From contig NZ_BJMN01000010.1 of the NCBI RefSeq assembly GCF_006539185.1, forward strand, positions 1-64,000: 64,000 nt of DNA. The letters are read 5' to 3'. This DNA is from Streptomyces gardneri (lineage in GTDB: Bacteria; Actinomycetota; Actinomycetes; Streptomycetales; Streptomycetaceae). Both the position numbers and the translations under genes were made by a program. Under the pieces are notes generated by a model. It worked only from the letters and a program-made list of their open reading frames with translations, was not told the DNA's origin and made no database searches. The number at the start of each line of letters is the position of its first letter. Within the stretch, counting starts at the first letter, position 1. Positions 59,179 to 64,000 of the stretch are shown in pieces.

Positions 59179-59739
59179 GTGAAGAAGCTGTCCCTGCGCA
59201 CCCGTGTCCTGACCGGTACGATCGCCGCCACCGCGCTGGCCGCAGGTACCTTCGGCGCGGTCTCCGCCAACGCCGCCACCCCGGCGGCCGCCCCCGCCGC
59301 GGCCGTCGCCAAGGCCGACGCGAAGAACAAGAACACGACCCGGTCGACGCACCTGACGATCGAGGCCGCCACGAAGGCCGCGCAGGCCACCCTGGACGCC
59401 GCCGAGAAGGAGAACCAGCGCGTCTCCGTCGCCGTCGTCGACCGCAACGGCAACACCCTTGTCACCCTCCGCGGCGACGGCGCGGGACCCCAGTCCTACG
59501 AATCCGCCGTCAAGAAGGCCTACACCGCGGTCTCCTGGAACGCCCCCACCTCCGAACTCGCCAAGCGCCTCGCCCAGGCCCCCAACCTCAAGGACATCCC
59601 CGGCACCCTCTTCCTCGGCGGCGGCGCCCCCGTCACCGCCAAGGGCGCCCCCATCGCCGGCATCGGCGTCGCCGGCGCCCCCTCCGGCGACCTCGACGAG
59701 AAGTTCGCCCAGGCCGGCGTCGCCACCCTCGGCAAGTAA
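59179..59739 (+). CDS. hbpS: Extracellular haem-binding sensor protein HbpS
   Basis: A 186-residue exported protein. The signal peptide VKKLSLRTRVLTGTIAAT ends near ANAATPAAA. The mature GlcG/HbpS domain carries LTIEAATKAAQATLDAAEKE, VSVAVVDRNGNTLVTLRGDGAGPQ and SWNAPTSELAKRLAQAPNLKDIPGTLFLGGG, which is nearly diagnostic of HbpS. In S. reticuli it binds haem and iron and modulates the kinase SenS. The GTG at 59179 has AAGGAG nine bases upstream. It is divergent from senS. Confidence 0.88.
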   Translation: MKKLSLRTRVLTGTIAATALAAGTFGAVSANAATPAAAPAAAVAKADAKNKNTTRSTHLTIEAATKAAQATLDAAEKENQRVSVAVVDRNGNTLVTLRGDGAGPQSYESAVKKAYTAVSWNAPTSELAKRLAQAPNLKDIPGTLFLGGGAPVTAKGAPIAGIGVAGAPSGDLDEKFAQAGVATLGK

Positions 59740-59754
59740 GCCCCCCTTGTGACT

Positions 59755-59790
59755 CCGGCGGCACCCGGCCCCCCGTCCGGGTGCCGCCGG
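59755..59790 (+). terminator. Strong terminator after hbpS
   Basis: CCGGCGGCACCCGG and CCGGGTGCCGCCGG form a perfect 14-bp stem with an 8-base loop 15 bp after the hbpS stop. Confidence 0.8.
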
Positions 59791-59818
59791 TCTTCGCGTA
59801 CGGACATGGAGGAACGAC

Positions 59819-60412
59819 ATGCGTGACCGCGACAGCCGCCTGCTGGCGGCCGCCCGCCGGGGCGACGCCGACGAGGTCCGGGCCGCCCTGGACGCGGGGG
59901 CCCGGGTCGAGGCCCGTGACGAGGAGCTGCGCTCCCCGCTGCTGCTCGCCTCGCTCGGGAGCCATGTCGATGCCGCCCGTGTGCTGGTCGCGGCCGGGGC
60001 CGACCCGAACGCCCAGGACCGCCGCCACGACAGCCCGTGGCTCGTCACCGGCGTGACCGGGAACGTCGCGATGATGCGCGCCCTGCTGCCCGCGGGCCCC
60101 GACCTGACCCTGCGCAACCGTTTCGGTGGGGTCTCGCTGATCCCCGCGAGCGAGCGCGGCCACGTCGCCTACGTCCGGGCGGTGCTGCGGGAGACCGGGA
60201 TCGACGTCGACCACGTCAACGACCTCGGCTGGACGGCGCTGCTGGAGGCCGTCATCCTCGGGGACGGCGGCCGCCCGCACCAGGAGGTCGTCGAACTCCT
60301 CCTGGCCGCCGGCGCCGACCCGGAACTCGCGGACGCGGACGGTGTCACGGCCCTTCGGCACGCGCGGCGCCGCGGCTTCGACGCGATCGCGGCGCTGCTC
60401 GCCGACGCCTGA
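59819..60412 (+). CDS. Ankyrin-repeat protein
   Basis: A 197-residue soluble protein of about five ankyrin repeats: LLAAARRGDADEVRAALDAGA, DAARVLVAAGADPNAQD, MMRALLPAGPDLTLRNRFG, AYVRAVLRETGIDVDHVNDLGWTALLEAV and EVVELLLAAGADPELADADGVTALRHA. This is a protein-binding scaffold with no enzymatic motif. In Streptomyces such genes often neighbour catalase or redox genes; here it follows hbpS beyond a terminator. GGAGG precedes the ATG. Confidence 0.85.
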   Translation: MRDRDSRLLAAARRGDADEVRAALDAGARVEARDEELRSPLLLASLGSHVDAARVLVAAGADPNAQDRRHDSPWLVTGVTGNVAMMRALLPAGPDLTLRNRFGGVSLIPASERGHVAYVRAVLRETGIDVDHVNDLGWTALLEAVILGDGGRPHQEVVELLLAAGADPELADADGVTALRHARRRGFDAIAALLADA

Positions 60413-60591
60413 GACCGGGGCCTCCCCCGCATCACCCGCGCGCGCCGGACGGAAGATCCTCCGTCACCTTCCCGGTGAGCGGGAACTGGCTCCTGCGCCG
60501 GGCCGCCTCTCCCTGCCAGGCTCCGGACCGCTGTGGTTCCGGGCCCGCGACCCCGACGAGGGGCCGGGCGGCAGGGAGGACGTGACGGATC

Positions 60592-62148
60592 ATGACAGGC
60601 GCGCAGACGGTCGCCCGACTCGCGGACCGGGCCGCTGAGACGTACGGGGACGAGGAGGCCCTCGTCTTCGACGAGGACCGCTGGACCTTCACGGAGCTGC
60701 GGGACCGGGTCGACCGGGTGGCCCGCGCGGTGATCGCGCGGGGGGTGCGGCCCGGCGACTCCGTCGCCGTGTGGGCACCCAACAGCGCCCGGTGGGTGGT
60801 GGCCGCGCTGGGCGCGGTGGCGGCCGGCGGGGTGCTCGTCCCGGTGAACACCCGCTACAAGGCGGCCGAGGCCGCCGACATCCTGCGTCGCTCCCGCGCC
60901 CGGTTCCTCTTCACCGAGCACGACTTCCTCGGTACGGACTACCGCGCCGTCCTCGCGGCGTCCGGGGAGGAACTTCCGCTGCTCGAAGGGACCGTGACCC
61001 TGCACTCCGCGGAGTGGGACCGGTTCCTGGCGGGCGCGGACCGGGTGACAGGGAAGGAGCGGCTGGCCCGGAGCGCCGCCGTCCGGCCCACGGACACCGC
61101 CGACATCCTCTTCACCTCCGGCACGACCGGCCGGCCCAAGGGCGTCCCCGCCACCCACGCGCAGAACCTGGGCGTGTACGAGGCGTGGGCCCGAGCGGTC
61201 ACGCTCCGGCGCGGTGACCGCCATCTCCTGGTGAACCCGTTCTTCCACACCTTCGGTTACAAGGCGGGGGTTCTCGCCTGCCTGCTGCGCGGAGCCACGA
61301 TCGTCCCCGAGCGGGTCTTCGACGAGGACACCGTCCTCGGCCGCATGCGCGACGAGCGGATCTCCGTCCTCACCGGCGCGCCCACCGTCTTCACCTCGCT
61401 CATCCACCATCCCCGGCGCGCGGAGTACGACCTGACGTCGATGCGGATGGCCGTCACGGGCGCCGCGAACATCCCGACCGCGCTCATCGAGCGGATCAGG
61501 ACGGACCTCGGCGCGCGGAACGTCAGCACCGCGTACGGACTGACCGAGTCGACGGGTGTGGTCGCCGTCTGCCGGCCCCACGAGTCCCCGGAGACCCTGG
61601 CCCGCACCTCCGGAACGGCCCTGGAGGGCACGGAGCTGCGCGTCGACGCGCCGCCCGGGGAGCCCGGCGAGATCCTCACGCGCGGCCCTCACGTCATGCA
61701 CGGCTACCTCGACGACCCCGAGGCCACCGCCGAGGCCGTCGACGCGGAGGGCTGGCTGCACACCGGGGACGTCGGCGTCCTCGACGAGCGCGGGTTCCTG
61801 CGGATCACCGACCGGCTCAAGGACATGTTCGTGGTCGGCGGGTTCAACGTGTACCCGGCCGAGGTGGAACAGGTGCTGCGCGGCCATCCGCACGTCCTGG
61901 ACGCGGCGGTCGTGGGCGCGCCGGACGGGCGGCTCGGGGAGGTCGGCGTCGCCTACTGCGTACCGGCCGCGGGGGCCCGGATCGACTCGGCGGACCTGAC
62001 GGCGTACACGCGGGAGCGCCTGGCCAACTTCAAGGCGCCGCGGGCCTTCCACTTCCTGCCGGAGCTTCCGCACAACGCCGCCGGAAAGGTCGACAAGGCG
62101 GCGCTGCGCCGCCGCACCACCACCCTTCGCACGGCATCCACCGGATGA
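60592..62148 (+). CDS. AMP-forming acyl-CoA synthetase
   Basis: A 518-residue ANL-superfamily ligase. The P-loop is FTSGTTGRPKG (174-184), and the adenylation motif region includes TAYGLTESTG. The hinge and signature GWLHTGDVGVLDERGFLRITDRLKDM follows, and the C-terminal catalytic Lys lies in LPHNAAGKVDK. It activates a carboxylic acid to its CoA ester; the sequence resembles medium- or long-chain FadD-type ligases. It is 13 bp upstream of the Baeyer-Villiger monooxygenase gene, implying one catabolic route. Confidence 0.85.
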   Translation: MTGAQTVARLADRAAETYGDEEALVFDEDRWTFTELRDRVDRVARAVIARGVRPGDSVAVWAPNSARWVVAALGAVAAGGVLVPVNTRYKAAEAADILRRSRARFLFTEHDFLGTDYRAVLAASGEELPLLEGTVTLHSAEWDRFLAGADRVTGKERLARSAAVRPTDTADILFTSGTTGRPKGVPATHAQNLGVYEAWARAVTLRRGDRHLLVNPFFHTFGYKAGVLACLLRGATIVPERVFDEDTVLGRMRDERISVLTGAPTVFTSLIHHPRRAEYDLTSMRMAVTGAANIPTALIERIRTDLGARNVSTAYGLTESTGVVAVCRPHESPETLARTSGTALEGTELRVDAPPGEPGEILTRGPHVMHGYLDDPEATAEAVDAEGWLHTGDVGVLDERGFLRITDRLKDMFVVGGFNVYPAEVEQVLRGHPHVLDAAVVGAPDGRLGEVGVAYCVPAAGARIDSADLTAYTRERLANFKAPRAFHFLPELPHNAAGKVDKAALRRRTTTLRTASTG

Positions 62149-62161
62149 GGAGAGTACGCAC

Positions 62162-63775
62162 GTGAACGACAGCATCACCGACTCCGTCGACATCGTGGTC
62201 GTCGGAGCAGGCGTCACCGGTCTGTACGCCGTCCACAAGCTGCGCGGTCTCGGCTACCGTGTGCGCGGCTTCGAGCGCGGGGAGGACGTGGGGGGTGTCT
62301 GGTACTGGAACCGGTACCCGGGCGCCCGCTGCGACGTGGAGTCCGTGGACTACTCGTACTCCTTCGACGAGGAGCTCCAGCAGCAGTGGGACTGGAGCGA
62401 GAAGTACGCCACCCAGCCGGAGATCATGCGCTATCTGCGGCATGTCGCCGACCGCTTCGACCTGCGCCGCAGCTACACCTTCGGGACCTCGGTGACCTCG
62501 GCCGAGCTGGACGAGAGGACGCTGCGCTGGACGGTGCGCACGGACGGCGGCGAGGTGGTCTCGGCGCGGTTCTGCGTGTACGCCGTCGGCTGCCTTTCCA
62601 GTGCGCACGTGCCGGACGTCCCGGGGGTCGCGGAGTTCGGCGGCGCCACGTACCACACCGGCGCCTGGCCGCACGAGGGCGTGGACTTCACCGGTCTGCG
62701 CGTCGGTGTGATCGGCACCGGCTCCTCCGGCATCCAGGCGATCCCGCTGATCGCCGAGCAGGCGGCCCATCTGACCGTCTTCCAGCGCAGTGCCAACTAC
62801 AGCATCCCGGCCGGCAACGCGCCGCTGGACGAGGAGACGCGCGGCCGGCAGAAGGCCGGCTACGCCGAGCGACGGCGGCTGTCCCGGCTCAGCGGCGGCG
62901 GCTCGCCGCACACCGGGCATCCGTCGCGGACGTTCGAGGTGTCCGAGGAGGAGCGGCGGGCTGCCTTCGAGGAGCGCTGGGAGCTGGGCGGGGTCCTGTA
63001 CTCGAAGACGTTCCCCGACCAGCTCACGGACCGGGCGGCCAACGACGCGGCGCGCGCGTTCTGGGAGGAGAAGGTCCGCGCCCTCGTCGACGACCCGGGC
63101 TCGGCCGACCTGCTGGTCCCCACGGACCATCCGATCGGCACCAAGCGGATCGTCACCGACTCGCACTACTACGAGACGTTCAACCGCGACGACGTGCGTC
63201 TCGTGAGCCTGCGCGGGAACGCGATCGAGCGGGTCGACGGCGGCGGGGTGCTGCTGGCCGACGGGACGCGGGTGGAGCTGGACGCGATCGTGTTCGCGAC
63301 CGGTTTCGACGCGATGACCGGGGCGATCGACCGGATCGACGTCCGGGGACGCGGCGGCCGGCGGCTCAAGGACGTCTGGAGCGAGGGTCCCCGCACCTAT
63401 CTGGGCCTCGGGACCGACGGTTTCCCGAACCTGTTCAACCTCACCGGTCCCGGCAGCCCGTCCGTCATGGCCAACGTGGTCCTGTGCGCCGAGCAGCACG
63501 GCGACTGGCTCGCCGAGTGTCTGAGCCACATCGACGAGTACGGCTACCGGGGCATCGAGGCGAGCGCGGAGGCCGTGGAGAAGTGGGTCGGGGAGTGCCG
63601 AGACCGGGCGGCCGCCACGCTGTTCCCGGCGGCGGACTCCTGGTACCTGGGAGCCAACATCCCGGGGAAGCCGAGGGTGTTCATGCCGTTCATCGGGGGG
63701 TTCGGGGTGTACGGGGACATCATCGCGGGCGTGGCGGACTCCGGGTACAAGGGGTTCGACCTTCTGACGCGCTGA
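62162..63775 (+). CDS. Type I Baeyer-Villiger monooxygenase
   Basis: A 537-residue flavoprotein with FAD motif GAGVTG (15-20), NADPH motif GTGSSG (185-190), and the BVMO fingerprint F-x-G-x3-HT-x2-WP realised as FGGATYHTGAWP (159-170). It closely resembles cyclohexanone-monooxygenase-type enzymes. It inserts oxygen next to a ketone to give an ester or lactone. The upstream CoA ligase and the convergent esterase would process the products. A ketone substrate from terpenoid, steroid or cyclic compounds is likely; the identity is unknown. Confidence 0.9.
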   Translation: MNDSITDSVDIVVVGAGVTGLYAVHKLRGLGYRVRGFERGEDVGGVWYWNRYPGARCDVESVDYSYSFDEELQQQWDWSEKYATQPEIMRYLRHVADRFDLRRSYTFGTSVTSAELDERTLRWTVRTDGGEVVSARFCVYAVGCLSSAHVPDVPGVAEFGGATYHTGAWPHEGVDFTGLRVGVIGTGSSGIQAIPLIAEQAAHLTVFQRSANYSIPAGNAPLDEETRGRQKAGYAERRRLSRLSGGGSPHTGHPSRTFEVSEEERRAAFEERWELGGVLYSKTFPDQLTDRAANDAARAFWEEKVRALVDDPGSADLLVPTDHPIGTKRIVTDSHYYETFNRDDVRLVSLRGNAIERVDGGGVLLADGTRVELDAIVFATGFDAMTGAIDRIDVRGRGGRRLKDVWSEGPRTYLGLGTDGFPNLFNLTGPGSPSVMANVVLCAEQHGDWLAECLSHIDEYGYRGIEASAEAVEKWVGECRDRAAATLFPAADSWYLGANIPGKPRVFMPFIGGFGVYGDIIAGVADSGYKGFDLLTR

Positions 63776-63792
63776 ACCGCGCGGGACACGGC

Positions 63793-63834
63793 GACAGGCC
63801 CCGCCCCACCGGATCCGGTGGGGCGGGGCCTGTC
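63793..63834. terminator. Perfect 21-bp-arm bidirectional terminator
   Basis: A fully self-complementary 42-bp palindrome (outer GACAGGCC/GGCCTGTC, centre CCGGATCCGG) lies between the monooxygenase stop and the convergent esterase stop. It should end transcription from both sides. Confidence 0.85.
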
Positions 63835-63876
63835 CGCTCGTGCCCGTCGGGCCCGTCGTTACGTGGTGGCGCGGGG

Positions 63877-64000
63877 TCAGTGCGGGTCGAGGGCGGTGCG
63901 GTCGAGGGCGGTGCGCAGGAAGCCGAACGCCGTCGCGCGGGCCTCGGCCGCCTCGGGCAGACCGTCGACGGCCATGGTGAGGAAGCCGTGGAACATCCCC
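63877..64000 (-). CDS. Alpha/beta-hydrolase esterase, C-terminal part only
   Basis: The last 40 codons of a minus-strand gene that continues past the right edge. They read GMFHGFLTMAVDGLPEAAEARATAFGFLRTALDR, which matches the C-terminal catalytic-His segment of hormone-sensitive-lipase-type esterases (HGF motif). It could hydrolyse esters made by the adjoining Baeyer-Villiger enzyme. A short in-frame repeat, RTALDRTALD, comes from a duplicated 15-bp unit. Confidence 0.65.
   Translation of the reverse strand, partial: GMFHGFLTMAVDGLPEAAEARATAFGFLRTALDRTALDPH

Overview
The window is high-GC actinobacterial DNA, most likely a Streptomyces chromosome. The grounds are extreme third-position GC, frequent GTG starts and ATGA or GTGA gene overlaps, and the gene types: a SARP regulator, a gamma-butyrolactone-receptor-like repressor, an HbpS/SenS haem-sensing pair, a SigB-family sigma factor with STAS and ATPase switch proteins, ECF41 and ECF42 sigma factors, and MMPL transport. 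No rRNA, tRNA, CRISPR array, insertion sequence or prophage was seen. Functions come from reading translations and motifs by eye; no database search was run.

Region 1 (1-9.4 kb) reads as a polyhydroxybutyrate (PHB) utilisation island. It holds a secreted PHB depolymerase (cut by the left edge), a GAF/PucR-type regulator, an MHS-type permease, 3-hydroxybutyrate dehydrogenase, a second secreted esterase (possible oligomer hydrolase) and both subunits of a 3-oxoacid CoA-transferase. Together they would take external polymer to acetoacetyl-CoA. Region 2 (9.4-16.9 kb) holds a membrane-anchored solute-binding/VWA protein and its partner, a SANT-like DNA-binding protein, an ankyrin/HEAT protein, a dienelactone-hydrolase homologue lacking its nucleophile, and a methyltransferase.

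Region 3 (17-25 kb) is regulation and efflux: an MMPL transporter with a two-component system, then a SARP activator convergent with and overlapping a ScbR-type repressor. Each of these two genes has an ARE-like palindrome upstream, and the two palindromes share a 14-bp core. A flavin protein and a DHA2 drug exporter follow. Region 4 (25-33 kb) has an ECF42 sigma with its DGPF/YCII partner and an ECF41 sigma with its carboxymuconolactone decarboxylase. Both partner genes have a promoter that fits the expected sigma consensus. Between them lie a TetR/reductase pair, a blasticidin-S-deaminase-like enzyme beside a TmrB-like ATPase, an odd signal peptidase, and a DUF2975/XRE pair with twin operators.

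Region 5 (33-49 kb) contains secreted repeat proteins, an Rrf2 regulator divergent from an unusual FAD-oxidoreductase/TPR fusion, small regulators with membrane partners, a Rieske oxidoreductase and stress-type small proteins. Region 6 (49-53 kb) is a tightly overlapping operon of a GCS2-type ligase, a methyltransferase, a CDGSH Fe-S protein and a haem-oxygenase-like iron enzyme. Region 7 (53-57 kb) is a SigB-type sigma factor beside a mirror-image duplication (ATPase-STAS / STAS-ATPase) flanking a RhoGDI-like protein. Region 8 (57-64 kb) has a trypsin-like protease, the divergent senS/hbpS pair without senR, an ankyrin protein, and an acyl-CoA ligase/Baeyer-Villiger monooxygenase operon facing an esterase cut by the right edge.
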